From Tenrec ecaudatus (lineage: Eukaryota > Chordata > Mammalia > Afrosoricida > Tenrecidae): DNA of 64,000 bases. Of this stretch, positions 43,026 through 54,859 are shown piece by piece. Position 1 is the first letter of the stretch; every line of letters starts with the position of its first letter. The translations under genes and the position numbers were made by a program. The notes under the pieces are model-generated. The model saw nothing but the letters and a program-made list of their open reading frames with translations. It made no database searches and was not told the DNA's origin. The stretch is taken from contig NC_134538.1 of assembly GCF_050624435.1 (NCBI RefSeq), positions 125,222,937 through 125,286,936 on the forward strand, in the 5' to 3' direction.

Positions 43026-43901
43026 AATGGGGGCATAAGCAAATGTGGTGAAGAAAGCTGATGGTGCCCAGCTATCAAAAGATATAGTGGCTGGGGTCTT
43101 AAAGGCTTGAAGGTAAACAAGCAGCCATCTAGCTCAGAAGCAACAAAGCCCACATGGAAGAAGCACACCAGCCTGTGTGGTCACGAGGTATTGAAGGGAT
43201 CAGTTATCAGGAATCATCAGAATAAAAAATCATATCATTGTGAATGAGAGGGAGTGTGGAGTGGAGACCCAAAAGCCCATCTGTAGGCAATTGAACATCC
43301 CCTTATAGAAGGGTCGTGGGGAGGAGACAAGCCAATCAGGGTGCAGTGTAGCAACGATGAAACATATAATTTTCCTCTAGTTCCTAAATGCTTCCTACCC
43401 CCACCCCCATCATGATCCCAATTCTACCTTACAAATCTGGCTAGACCAGGGGATGTACAATGGTACAAAAAGGAACTGGAAACACAGGGAATCCAGGGCG
43501 GATGATCCCTTCAGGACCAGTGATGTGAGTGGTGATGCCAGGAGGGTGGAGGGAGGGTGGGGTGCAAAGGGGGAACTGATTATAAGGATCTGCATATAAC
43601 CTTCTCCCTGGGGGGTAGGCAACAGAAAAGTGGGTGAAGGGAGACATCAGACAGTGTAAGATATGACAAAATAATAATTTATAAATTATCAAGGGTTTAT
43701 GAAGGAGGGGGGATCGGGAAAAGAGGGGGGAAATGAGGAGCTGATGCCAGGGGTTTATGTGGAGAGCAAATGTTTTGAGAATGAAGAGGGCAATGAATGT
43801 ACAAATGTGCTTTACACAATTGATGTATGTATGGATTGTGATAAGAGTTGTATGTGCCCCTAATAAAATGATTGAAAACAAAACAAACAAACCAAAAAAT
43901 C
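43026..43901 (+). mobile_element. LINE-1 3' end, tenrec-type, inserted in RTE
   Basis: A 5'-truncated copy flanked by the 12-base repeat aacaccgtgtcc (43014-43025 and 43902-43913). It carries the family landmarks aacaagcagccatctagctc and a G-rich purine tract (about 43697-43737). It ends with aataaaatgattgaaaacaa and an A-rich tail. No coding sequence. Confidence 0.9.
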
Positions 43902-43913
43902 AACACCGTGTCC

Positions 43914-44775
43914 TTCTCCAGGGACTGGTCTCTCCTGACAGCATGTCCAAATATGTAAGCCCATCTGGCCATTCTTGCCTCTAAGGAGCACTCTGGTCTT
44001 ACTTCTTCCAAGACACAGTCTTGTCCTTTTTAGCTATCCATGCTGTTTTTAATATTCTTCTGCAGCACTACAAGTCCAATGCATCAACTCTTCTGTCTTC
44101 TGCATTCAATGTCCAACTCTCACATGCATATCAGGCCATGGGAATACCAGGGCTTCGATGAGGTGCACCTTAGGCCTCAAAGTGACATCCTCGCTCTTCA
44201 GTACTAGAAAGAGGTCTTGTGCAGCAGATTTACCTAATGCAACATGTCTTTTAATCTCTTGACGGCTGCTTCCCTGAGCATTGGTTGTGGATTCAAGAAA
44301 GACAAAATCCTTGCCAACTTCAACCTTTTCTCCAGTTATCATGATGCTACCTATTGGTCCAGTTGTGAGAATTTTAGTCTTCTTTACATGGAGTTGTCAT
44401 CCATCCAGAAGGGCGTAATCCTGCACCTTCATCAGCAAGGGCTTCACGGCCTCCTTGGTTTCAGCAGGCAAGGCTGGGTCATCTGCATAACGCAGGCTGT
44501 GACTAGGCCTTCCCCCGATCCAGATGTCACATTCTTCTTCATGTAAGCCAACTTCTGGGCCGATTGGCTCAGCATACAGATTGAATCAGTATGGGGAGCG
44601 GATACACGCCTGCCACACCCTCTCCTGGTTCTAAACCATGCGGCGTTCCCTTGTGTGTGTACAACTCCAGGTCCACGTACAAGTTCCGAAGGAGCACAGT
44701 CAGGTGCTCTGGGCCTCCCGTCCTCCACAGTGTGCTATGGTCCATGGTCCAGCCGTGCAGGGTCACTTCACCTTG
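43914..44775 (-). mobile_element. RTE-class LINE, antisense, right piece with RT remnants
   Basis: The minus strand reads broken reverse transcriptase. Near 44570-44760 it has a GTPHGLEPGEGV-like stretch preceded by HLTVLLRNLY. Near 44110-44340 it reads GEKVEVGKDFVFLEST and then EIKRHVALGKSAAQ. These follow RTE family order. Frameshifts separate the pieces. Confidence 0.88.
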
Positions 44776-44990
44776 CACGGTTCTCAGGCACCTGGACTGT
44801 CCCTTGGACGAGGAAGGGCATTGTTGTCAGAGGATTAGGAAGAGAGGTCTGTACGGTCCTTTCCTTTCCCCTCCATGTATTTGGCGCTAATGCCTCACTG
44901 CCATCGACTTGAGCAAAACGGTTAACACTGGGGTCCATGTTTTCAAGAAACAGAGCCCCTGATTTGGTTTAGAACACACTTCCATTAATC

Positions 44991-45183
44991 CAGTGGTTCT
45001 CAACCTTCCTAATGCTGCGACCCTTTAATACAGTTCCTCATGTTGCGGTGACCCCCCAACAATAAATTATTTTCATCGCTACTTCTTAACTATAATTTTC
45101 CTAGTGTTATGAATCGGGCCACCCCTGTGAAAGGGTCATTCGACCCCCAAGGGGGGTCATGACCCACAGGTTGAGAACCACCA
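44991..45183 (-). mobile_element. SPIN-type hAT MITE in CDHR3 intron 1
   Basis: Ends cagtggttctcaaccttcct and ggttgagaaccacca are inverted repeats. The interior has ctcatgttgcggtgaccccc and ggtcatgacccacaggttga. Flanking octamers cattaatc (44983-44990) and tgttaatc (45184-45191) match 6 of 8. Confidence 0.9.
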
Positions 45184-45424
45184 TGTTAATCCTTTCACTG
45201 GGGGGAAAAAAAAACTCTTCCTCTTCCTCATTCTTTTTTTTCCCTTCAGTATTTTTTCACTCTTCAAATTCACAAAGTCCAGACCTATCAGTTCCCCTTC
45301 TTCATGAGCTCTGAACACCAATGTCAAGTTCTAAATTCACTGCCTGAGGTAGTGAGGCACTGTCTAACGCACTGCCCTTGCCAAATGGACAGCCCCCCCC
45401 AGTATATGTAGTACATTACTAATG

Positions 45425-46013
45425 ACAAACTGTACACAAAGTGAGATGGTTGTAAGACGTGGCACGCTTTAAATGCCTGCTTGGCCAGGCCGTGGGATGC
45501 CGTGGTTTGGCAGTTAGGTGATGATGTAACGTGCGCGTTATGTGATAATCCCCGTGATGTGTGTGATCTGCTGAGATACACCAGTAAGAGGATTAAGGGT
45601 GAGCTCCACACGGCTCTGATCCACTGTCAGAGAGTTTCCCTGGGGGGTGGCCTGCAGCATCGTTTCACTCACAGAGATGAGAGGAGAGAGAGGGGGGCAG
45701 AGATCAGAGAAACGCGTCACCACAAAAAATAAGAGCCAGGAGTAGAGCACACTTTCCATCAGGTTCCCGTGCTGGGAACCCCGGAGCCGATGGGTGCCTA
45801 GACCCAGGGAGAGGTCCACGAAGCGTAGAGCCTACAGATGCTGCAAGGACCTCCCTCCCGGACTGCCAGCCAACTGAGAGACACAGCCTTTCCCACGAGC
45901 GGGCACCGCCAATCTGAACCTTGCCCCTTCCTAAACTGTGCGAGGACCGGTTTCTCTTTGCTGAAGCCCTCCGCTTGTGGGATTTCCGGCACAGAGCACC
46001 AAATACCAAAGAC
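45425..46013 (+). mobile_element. LTR-like remnant (MaLR type)
   Basis: The last 110 bases (cttcctaaactgtgcgagga, ctccgcttgtgggatttccg, aaataccaaagaca) resemble the 3' end of MLT1/MST LTRs. The upstream part is assigned only because it lies in one block. The left boundary is uncertain. Confidence 0.45.
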
Positions 46014-46649
46014 AGCGTGGTCCATTGTCACTCGGATACGCTGTAAGTTGGGACAATTCATAACATTCATTCCTGTGTGAGGTGTCTGACCTGTGTCCTC
46101 CACAACTCAGGCTCAGTGGCTCTGAGCATCACGTCCACAGAGAGCAGCCGGTCCATATTTGTGCATCATCATCCTGCTGGGATCTGTTTTGTTGTTGTCT
46201 TTTTAACTTTAATCATACATTCCAAATGCAGGAATTTAGACCTTCTGATTGTTTGAAGTTGCCATTTAAATTTACCTGAGCTTCTACTTTGTGAGGAATC
46301 ACCTCGCCGGAGGGAAATGACGTGGTTTCTCTGAGAAACGATAGCGCCCCTTCTCATAATGACTTGCAAAGGACGGTCTCACAAGGACACAAACCAGGCA
46401 AGATGCACTGCCAACTCAGTTAAAAGGAGCTCAGACAAACCATCTTCTTGTTCCCTGGGGGCCTAGGACCATGCAGACAGAGAGACAGAGGACCCATCGA
46501 AAGGTCTGGGGTGCGGTTAGTACTTGCCTTCTGCAAGACCAAGCCGCTGCTGCCTGAACTATTTGGAGGAAACACCCAGGGAACTAACACTTGCATGGAC
46601 TCTCAGCAGAGGCTGTCCCTGCGGGCACAATGGGTTAAGCACGGGGCTC
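46014..46649. other. No recognised feature (CDHR3 intron 1)
   Basis: About 630 bases of unique-looking sequence. Confidence 0.5.
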
Positions 46650-46835
46650 TCACTCTTAAGGCCATCCAGTGTGACTCAGAGCCACCCTCTAGGACAGGGC
46701 AGAAATACCTCTGTGGGTTTCTGAGACGGTAACTCTAAGGGAGTCGAAAGCCTGTGTTTCTCCCAAGAATGACTGGTGGGTTTGAACCCCTGACCTTCAA
46801 GTTAGCAGCTGACCTTGTAATCAAGTTGGTGAATC
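46650..46835 (-). mobile_element. AfroSINE-type SINE, antisense
   Basis: taaggccatccagtgtgact, ctaggacagggcagaaatac, gtttgaacccctgaccttca and agttagcagctgaccttgta. Confidence 0.88.
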
Positions 46836-46957
46836 AAACCCACCATCCAGAAGTGCCCTGGCTGCCTGCTTCTCAAAGGTCGCAGCTGGAAACCGGATGG
46901 CGCTGTTCTGGTCAGGAGCTGAAATCCGCTCCACAGAAGTCAACAACACTCTCCAGT

Positions 46958-47158
46958 CTCCCTGCCCTCGAGTCCATGCTGACACATGGGGACCCTATAG
47001 GACAGGGTAGAACTGCCCCATGAATGCCTAGACGGTAACTCTGTATGGGAGTAGAAAGCCGCGTCTTTCTCCTGCAGAGCAGCTGGTGGTTTTAAACTGC
47101 CAACCTTCTAGTTAGCAACCCAGCTCGTCCTCCCTGCACTGCCGGCTCCTCTAACAAC
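46958..47158 (-). mobile_element. AfroSINE-type SINE, antisense
   Basis: Tail tgccctcgagtccatgctga; accctataggacagggtaga; ctggtggttttaaactgcca; head ccctgcactgccggctcctc. Confidence 0.88.
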
Positions 47159-47984
47159 ACCAGGAACATGAAAAGTGCAGGTGAGTCACGCAGGAACGCC
47201 TTGGCAGCTGGAAGAGGTTCAGAAACCTGAAAAGATGCCCACGCCCCCCTAGCAGCTGCCCTGAGGCCATCATGGGTTTCTATGGGAAGTTCTCCCCGAA
47301 TCCCCCCTCATCTGGGCCTGGTCTTCTGATAGGCGTGACAGACAAAAAATCAGAGAAAAACTGGCAGAACCCCCCTCCTTTCTTCCATGTCCTATTAAAG
47401 ACCCCCCACTCTCAATTAGTGTTACCTGGCGTGGATCATCCTCCCTAAGTCCCCCAGAGAAGGCAGATGAACAGGAACGCACTCATCACAGGAAGTGAAG
47501 AAGTAGGAGGGAGTTGTAGTCTATGATCCTTCATAGTTTATGAACCACGTGCACCTGCTTCTGTGGTACAGGCGTGGTGCGAGTCCATGCCGGAGCTGTG
47601 GTGCTACTGTTCTTCGTGGAGCGCATGGATGAATGGTGTTACTTTGTAACCCTGGCTCCCAGGCCTCCCGGAGTGGTGTGCGCAGTTGTGTGCACTGTTT
47701 ATTGATAACAGTGAGATGGAGACTTTGCAGCCATTCTGTGGAAGCTGATTTTCCGTAGCAGAAACGTGCTTACATGACCAGAAAAATAGAGAAAACTCCA
47801 GTTAAAGTTCCATTCCAGGCTCCCTGGTTCCGAGGGATTCCGTGCACCCATTTCCTGATCTGAGAGAGCAAATGTGTGCTTCCGCAGCCCCGAGAGAAGG
47901 GCGGCTCTGCTCCGCCCTCTTTCTGTAACAACCACAGAATTGTAAGCGTTGGCATTTGGAGTCCTGCGAGTCTTCTTTACCAAC
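47159..47984. other. No recognised feature (CDHR3 intron 1)
   Basis: About 800 bases of unique-looking sequence with no exon. Confidence 0.5.
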
Positions 47985-48158
47985 CCTGTTGGACTATGAT
48001 ACAGAAAGTCAGCAATTCGAAACCACTAGTCACTCCACAGGAGAAAGATGAGGCTTTCTACTTGGGTAACAAGTTTCAGTCTCAGAAAGGACAGTTCTAG
48101 CCTGTCCCATCGGGTCTCCATGAGCCCAAACCAACTCGATGGCAGAGAGCTTGGTTTT
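47985..48158 (+). mobile_element. AfroSINE-type SINE
   Basis: The start is diverged (ttggactatgatacagaaag). Then come gtcactccacaggagaaaga and the tail ccaaaccaactcgatggcag. Confidence 0.82.
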
Positions 48159-49671
48159 GTTCTGCTAAGTGCAGCCCTGCCACCCTAGGAAAAGGGAGCG
48201 TTACCAGGCACCCCAAAGAAATTTAGGGACCAGCCCAGGGTCCAAGATAGGCAGTGGCAAAGCAAGGGCTCTGTTTCCCTACTCTTTGATGTTCTTACAA
48301 TGGTCCTGGTTTCATTTGGACCCATCACTAGAGAGAATGAAGAGGCATTGGTTGAGTGCTGTCTTGGCGAGCCCTGTTCTGAGCATGGAAAGCTGCTGAG
48401 GGGTAGATTGGAAGCATCTGTGCCCTGTAGTGGGCAAAGCTGGCATCACCCCACATCCTGGGGCCGCATCGTCCCAGTTGGTGGCAGGCCCGCAGGGTGG
48501 CCATCTTCCCTCACCCACCCCTGCAACTGTGGGTACGGGGCTTTCAGCACAGGCTCTCTCTCACCTGGAGGCCACAAGGTACTGATTTCAGGGCAACAAG
48601 GGACACATCATGCATGCCGATCCCCAGAAGCAAGATGCCCCCGGGGGAAGCAGCGTAGAGACTGATAATCAATCTTTGGTGTGCCGTTTCTTTTAAAAAG
48701 CGAACGCTTCAAACCATTCTAATTCGGTTCTTAATTAAGATGCATGTGCAAGTCAAATCCCATCAGTGCCTCCATCAAAGGTAGCTTGGTCCAAGAGTCT
48801 GGAAGCGCATGGCATCTTAGGGAGTCCTGGCCTCTGCTGAGGAGCTGGGTGAGCTGGGCACGCCTGTCACACTTATTTGCATACGGAATGGCTTGAACAT
48901 TAACTTTGTGAGTTTCACCTTTCTGTAGTTGCTCTATTTTTAGAACGTGGCACTTTTACGGTAGTTTTATTATTGCTTGTATTGTGACTGATGCTACTAA
49001 CATACGTTTATGTCAATGAAACATATAATATCTATATTTAGTAAGGGATCCACAGGAACTAAATATTGAAGTAAGTAAGAGTCAGGGGGTCCCGGCGTGG
49101 CTGCTTTTCTTTTCGTATCCTCAGGATACCTTTGAGGTGTGCGGGGTTGAGGTGCATGGCCCTGCCCACCCGGGCCTCCCTGGGAAGAGAGACCACCAGA
49201 ATAGTATCACGTCTCCCACAGGAAGGCCACACCCAAGGACACGTTAGTCATCCACGGCTTGGGCAGCGCCCAACCCAAATGGTCTGAGGGGCACCATATA
49301 CATGGGCATCTCTTTCCAAAATAATTTCCTCATGGCCATGCAAAATATATGTGAGCATTCACGGAATGGTGAGACGCTCTCTGTGAGGGCAAGTTCCAAA
49401 GTGTTGCTTCAAAGCTGCAGAAATCTTTATTACACGAAAATCTCCAAACATGAAGCTTTTCTTTCTGGATATCTCCTCCATCTGGATCTGTACATTTCTC
49501 TAGGCAGTATGTCCGTCTCTAGACACATTTGCCCAAACAATGCCGAACTCTCTGATTTATACCATGTCAGAGGGGCAGTTTGGATTCCCCGAGACGCAAG
49601 TCTGAAGGGGCCATAGCGGGATTGTGGGGCAGCTAAGATCAGGTCTCCTGATGAAATGCTCATAAGATAGC
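48159..49671. other. Mostly unrecognised; AT-rich unique block at 48690-49070
   Basis: 48200-48400 may hold a worn MIR. 48690-49070 is AT-rich, unique and contains ttcttaattaagatgcatgt and an octamer-like ttatttgcatac at about 48878. I see no exon. Confidence 0.35.
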
Positions 49672-50173
49672 TGTGATAGGCTGTACGGCAACTTGTCTGG
49701 GCCAACTTTCTAAGTGGTTTGGCCATAACCTCCCAGGAGCATGTGAACGGACACAATGCAATCAACTCTGTAAGCAGCCAGCAGCTGCGGTGAAGTCACA
49801 GCCTTGATGCAACTGGGAGAAAGACCGTGGGAAAGTTAATCACTTCCGGTGGGTCGGGATCCTGCACCTGCTTTCCCAACCTCCTGCCATAGTGCCTGGC
49901 AATCCCAGGAGCCATCAGTGCACTGCTGGCCTTGGCTTCATTTGACTTTGTATCAAGTGGCCTGTGGCCTTCCTGCTTCCTTTTTCTGCTTGCTCGTTCA
50001 CCAGCCTCTGACAATGAGTCAGGGGAAGCCTGCAGCTTAAGCACTACAGCACAGACTCGAACCAGCCTGGACTTGCCTGTCTCTAAAACTGTGTGAGCCA
50101 TTTCTTGAGACAAATGTGTGTCTAGATACATATAAGTGTCATTCATGTGGCTTCTCTCGTGAACTCTAACACA
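49672..50173 (+). mobile_element. ERVL/MLT2-like LTR
   Basis: It begins TGTGATAGGCTGTACGGCAA and ttgtctgggccaactttct, and ends with ggcttctctcgtgaactcta and acaca. About 500 bases; no internal region is seen and no target duplication is evident. Confidence 0.6.
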
Positions 50174-50457
50174 ACAGTCTGCTATCCTCGAAGAGTGAAC
50201 AGGCACCTTGTTGTGACAAGAAAGTTCTTCCACACACATGTTCTGGCCTTTTTCTTACCAGTGAAGTTTTCTATTTTCTTAAAACTTCTTTCAGATAAGC
50301 CTCTCTGATCATCCTATGTCCTTTGAGAAAAATCTATCAAGATTGCACCTTTGAGATATCAAAAGCACCGTAGTCAAAGCTGACTTCTCGGACTGGAAGT
50401 GAACTGGCCCAGCAAATCCCCTTAGAAGTCATTGTTTTGATCGGCTCTTTCCCCCCT

Positions 50458-50822
50458 AAACTTTTTATTGTAATTTGAGCGAAGGCCGGCAGAGCTGACG
50501 AACAGTTTGACGTTCAACAATTCAGCTCACTCAACGAGCCATCACCGTTCTCACTTTCTGTGCTCCTTTTCCCATTTCTCATCGTCTCCTAGTCCTTTTG
50601 AACTTTGTCCTTGGGTACACTGCTGCCCCTTTGCTCTCAAATGGCTGATTATTCTAAGGTGCTCATACCTCGTTCTTCTGACGATTGCCCTGACAGGCCT
50701 GTCTGTCATTTGGCTGAAAATTGAGCCATGGGCATGGGTTCAGTTATAGACCTGAGGGGTGACTAAGGACCATAGGCTTGGGGGTGAGCCATTTTTTAAG
50801 GCACCCTACAAGTCTAAGACAG
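50458..50822 (-). mobile_element. LINE-1 3' UTR, afrotherian type, antisense
   Basis: aaactttttattgtaatttg is the inverted 3' end. attattctaaggtgctcata, cctgacaggcctgtctgtca and ttggctgaaaattgagccat follow in the order I know from elephant LINE-1 3' UTRs. Confidence 0.72.
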
Positions 50823-51224
50823 GTGTACTGTGGAGAGAACTTCTCTGCAGCCGCCCATTCATCGTAAGGCTATGTTTAAGTACATCGTGTTTGGAATGTA
50901 TGGAGTGGAACCCAACTGCCCAGACTTTTTGACTGACACGTGTACACACAGGGAGGCAGCCTGGAACTGGGGAAGAGCCCTGTCCTGGCAGTCAGATACT
51001 TGGACTGGAATGGCAGGTCTCAGTGAAGGCACGGTTATGCATTAACTCTTGGGCAAGGCAAACTAGGAGCGGTTAGCAGAACATGGCTTTCCGAGCCTTC
51101 TTAGCTCCCAAAGGAGACCCACTGAAATTGGCAGCTGCAGTCTCCTGCCTTCAGGACGAGCTGGTGAATGCCCCGAGCGAGACCTCCTGTAACCAAATCC
51201 ACGTCAAACTCACACTGAAAACTC
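50823..51224. other. No recognised feature (CDHR3 intron 1)
   Basis: About 400 bases of unique-looking sequence. Confidence 0.5.
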
Positions 51225-51411
51225 AGTGCCAACCCGCTGCCATGGAATCCGTCAGGTCTAACAAGGACGCTGGAGGATGGAGTAGGACTGCCCTCTAGGG
51301 TTTCTGAAACTGTTCATCTTTACAAGAATGGACAGCTTCATCGTTCTCCCAAGGAGTGGCTCATGGGGTTGAACTGCTGACCTAGCAGTTAGCATCCCAA
51401 TGCCTACTCCA
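51225..51411 (-). mobile_element. AfroSINE-type SINE, antisense
   Basis: ccaacccgctgccatggaat, ctagggtttctgaaactgtt, ttgaactgctgacctagcag, agttagcatcccaatgccta. It abuts an RTE end on the right. Confidence 0.85.
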
Positions 51412-51575
51412 TGTTGTTACTGTTGTAAGGTGCCATCGGGTCCATTCTGACTCATAGCAGCCCTATGTTCAACAGGACAAAACACTGCCTGGTCCTGTGC
51501 CAGCCTCACAATAGCTGTTGTGTTTGAACCCTTGGTTCCAGCCACTGTGCCAATCTATACCCCAGCACAATACCC
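51412..51575 (-). mobile_element. RTE-class LINE 3' end, antisense
   Basis: tgttgttactgttgtaaggt (inverted tail), ctcatagcagccctatgttc, aacactgcctggtcctgtgc and agccactgtgccaatctata are extreme RTE 3' end landmarks. Confidence 0.85.
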
Positions 51576-51764
51576 TGAAGCTGTTCCCAAAGTGGTCTTT
51601 TATAACTCACGTCACCCAGATCTAATCTGGGTTGAGGGTCCAATTTCTTGAGCCATTTTATTACATGGTTCCCCAGCCATAGAATAACAAATGGATGATC
51701 ATGTAACAGCCAGGGCACAAGTAACTCTCTGTCGTGGGTATGTGCAGTCTGTTATCTGCAGGAT

Positions 51765-51945
51765 GAAGATGGGGTGAGCCAGGGCCCAGCAGCGCCACTT
51801 ACTGAGCTGCTTACGCTCTTGGCACCTCTTTGTTGTCGCCTGTGAAACAGCAGCCGCCAAACATTCATCAGGGGATTGTATGGGGAGCGACAGGAGCAGA
51901 CAGAAAAGCACCTAGCATGATGAATACAGAGGGAGCCAATGCTGA
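51765..51945 (+). mobile_element. MIR SINE
   Basis: The core region (cagcgccacttactgagctg, cacctctttgttgtcgcctg, aaagcacctagcatgatgaa) is MIR-like and worn. Confidence 0.55.
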
Positions 51946-53019
51946 GCAAACGCAAGGGGTGACTTCTTTTACTCTATTCTTAGCTGACTGCCTAAGGCCA
52001 GGGGATTCTTGAGAAGCAAGAATTTGGTAGCAAGTTAAATCTTTGCTTAGGCATGCATAAAAGGCTTCATTTTTCCTCCACCGAAGGGACATGAGTCACC
52101 AGGAAGACTTTCGGATGGATGAGAAGGTTCAGATCTTTCTAGAAGACCTTTCACTTTGTTAAGGGTTGTCCTTGTCCTGCTGAACACTGAGGACATCTTC
52201 TCACCAACGGCTCAGGGGGACACCCTGGCAATTTTCAGTTGTGGTAAAGACGGTCCGAGGGAGTTATGCCTAAAAACCCAAGTCCCCAAGGGAATCAATT
52301 ATTGTGCACATTCTGAAAAAACAAACAGGGAGAACTTTTTTTGTCTTGACCATGAATCTATTAATTTTCTTCTTAGCTTTAATTGATCATAAGAACGCTC
52401 TAATATTAAAGTCAATTTTAATAGATTTAAAAAAAATCTGTTTATATTTTCCATCACCCGAAGCCTTGGCTGTTTTGACATTTCTGAGTCCTTGCATAGT
52501 CCTTGTCCATAAAACTTCAAGCCAAAATAGCTTATGCATAATGCATTTTAGTCTCTAAACGAAATAAAATGGCTTTAGATATCTTAAAGTTTGTATCAAC
52601 AGTGTGCTTATTTCCATTCCCTGCTACATTGCCATTGCTTCCCCTGCACTTCCCCCACCCTCAAGCTGAAGGGAAAACATCTTCTAATCCCCACCATGGC
52701 CCATAGTGTGCTTCTTTCAGTGGGACAGACCTGTCTACCATCCTCCCCCACTCCTGTGCCTCCTGGACCCCCAGACCTTTATCCCTCATAGCTGATGGCA
52801 GCCCAGATGCCATCCAAGCTGTGGGGCTTGGAAGGGGACTCTCTCCAAGTGTGTGGACACTTACCTCTGCCCTTCAACAGTGAGCATGGGGGACAGAGCC
52901 TGTCATCAAACCCTGCTGTACTACATGGGGAGCTCTCAAGTGGACAATGCACAGTGGACCAAAGGGCCAATGGAGGCCAGGATCAGTCCTGTTTGGGACT
53001 GTAGTTGGACAGTTGAGAA
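51946..53019. other. No recognised feature (CDHR3 intron 1)
   Basis: About 1.1 kb; 52290-52600 is AT-rich. No repeat or exon is recognised. Confidence 0.45.
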
Positions 53020-53198
53020 TAGCAGTTCTCAACCTGTGGGTCACGACCCCTTTGGGGGTAGAACAACCCTTTCACAGGGGTCGCCTGTGAAATTACAGTG
53101 ATGAAGTAGCAACAAAAATAATTTTATGGTTGGGGGGTCACCACAACATAGGGAGCTGTATTAAAGGGTCGCGGCATTAGGAAGGTTGAGAACTTGGT
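53020..53198 (+). mobile_element. SPIN-type hAT MITE in CDHR3 intron 1
   Basis: Left end tagcagttctcaacctgtgg; right arm aaagggtcgcggcattagga and aggttgagaacttgg. The interior cctgtgaaattacagtgatg and aataattttatggttggggg is close to the SPIN_NA consensus. The target duplication is too decayed to assert. Confidence 0.88.
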
Positions 53199-53252
53199 TT
53201 AGAGGATTCCTGAGTAGGTGTTTTGGTAAGTGGGACACAGGGAGGAAGAGTA

Positions 53253-53698
53253 TTTTTTAATCATTTTATTGGGGGCTCATACAATTCATCACGATCCATA
53301 CATACACCCCTTGTGTCAAGCACATTTGTACATTTGTTGCCAACATCATTTTCAAAACATTTGCTTTCTACTTGAGCCCTTGTATCAGCTCATTTCCCCC
53401 CTCCTTCCCTACTCCTCCCTCCCTCATGAACCCTTGATAATTTATAAATTATTATTTTGTCATATCTTACACTGTCCGATGTCTCCCTTCACCTGCTTTT
53501 CTCTTGTCCATCCCCCAGGGAGGAGGTCACATGTAGATCCTTGTAATTGGTTCCCCCTTTCCACATTCACAATGATTTGATTTCTTGTTCTTTGATGCCT
53601 GATACCTGATCCCTTCAACACCTCGCGATCACCCAGGCTGGTGTGCTTCTCCCATGTGGGCTTTGTTGCTTCTCAGCTAGATGGCCGCTTGTTCACCT
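53253..53698 (-). mobile_element. LINE-1 3' end, tenrec-type, antisense
   Basis: An antisense copy (aatcattttattgggggctc) flanked by the 11-base repeat gaggaagagta (53242-53252 and 53699-53709). An internal deletion of the family's middle part joins the 3' end to the agctagatggccgcttgttc region. Confidence 0.9.
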
Positions 53699-53719
53699 GA
53701 GGAAGAGTACTTTAAGGAG

Positions 53720-53980
53720 AAGGAACAGCCTGTGAAGACATGGAGATGATGCAGCCCTTACCTGGGACGTGGTTTGGGACGTGTCTTTGTGATTCGCTGA
53801 CTGCCTCTCTCTAAAGTCAGTCTTTGCGTCTGTCACGTGATGGCATACCCATCGCGCAGAGATTGGTTTGAGGAGCAAATGAGATCCAGGGTTTTCACAC
53901 TGACCGCTACTTGGTATGTTGGACGTGTTCGTGGGAGCCATGATGATGGAGGTAGGACAGGTCATGGGCCGTGTTCTCTG
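53720..53980 (+). mobile_element. Possible MIR
   Basis: Around 53800-53970, tgcgtctgtcacgtgatggc and gaggagcaaatgagatccag match MIR only loosely. Confidence 0.35.
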
Positions 53981-54859
53981 CTGCACTGCTGAAGTCACCC
54001 AGGGGCCATGGAGACTGAGGATGGCCCCAAGGCTTTCCTCGAAGAAAAACACTTTCCTCTGAAATTTCAATATTCATGCTCATGTAGCCAAGTAGGGCAG
54101 ACATGGCCTCCTGGAGCCTCTCATTTCCTCCCTGTGAAATGGGTCTGCACCTGTCAGCTGGTTGACTCTCTCGGGGCTTTGTTTGCATTGTGTATGGGTA
54201 TCCTGTAGATGCTGCATGCGGAGTGCCATCTAATGACACGCATGCAACCCAAACCCCAAGCCTATACACTTTAGAGCCCATCCGACCTCGTGGGAACGCT
54301 GCAGAAGTGTAGAGCCGCCTCCCAGGGCTCCCTAGACCGCCACCTTTACCAACGCAATTTCTCCCATGGAGGGGCTGGCGGGTTTCCGTGCTCAATCACT
54401 GCACCACCGGGGCTCCTCGTGCTGCCTGCCCATCACACCCACTACGAGCCAAACACTGACCTTGAGATTATTAATTGGAAGGGGGAGCTCTGCCATGACT
54501 GGGGACTGTCCAGTCCTGCACACTGGATTCTCAGATGACCTCCTGAGTAACATAGCCTCACAGGGCAGGAAATAAGCTGCCGGCTGGAGAGAGGAGGAGG
54601 GAGGAGGGAGGAGGGAGGCACGGGAGAAGCGGCAGCTCTCTTTGCTGAATGGCAGATTTCATGGTTGTAGCTATTCTGGACCCAAGAAGACCTCGCCCTC
54701 GCATTTCCAGAGCTTGGCAAGGGTGTTTGTTCTCGGGGAGGGACCCGGTGCCATCCGTGCTGCACACCACAGATCGAAACCACAGGCCGGGCGGTGTAGT
54801 CCCTGTGCCCAGGAAAGGCTTTGTGCTCATGTCATCTTGCCTCCTCTTGGAATCCACAG
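53981..54859. other. End of CDHR3 intron 1; purine tract at 54591-54618
   Basis: Mostly unique. A GGA/GGGA purine run lies at 54591-54618. The last 40 bases before exon 2 are pyrimidine-rich (catcttgcctcctcttggaa) and end in tccacag, a good acceptor. Confidence 0.6.
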
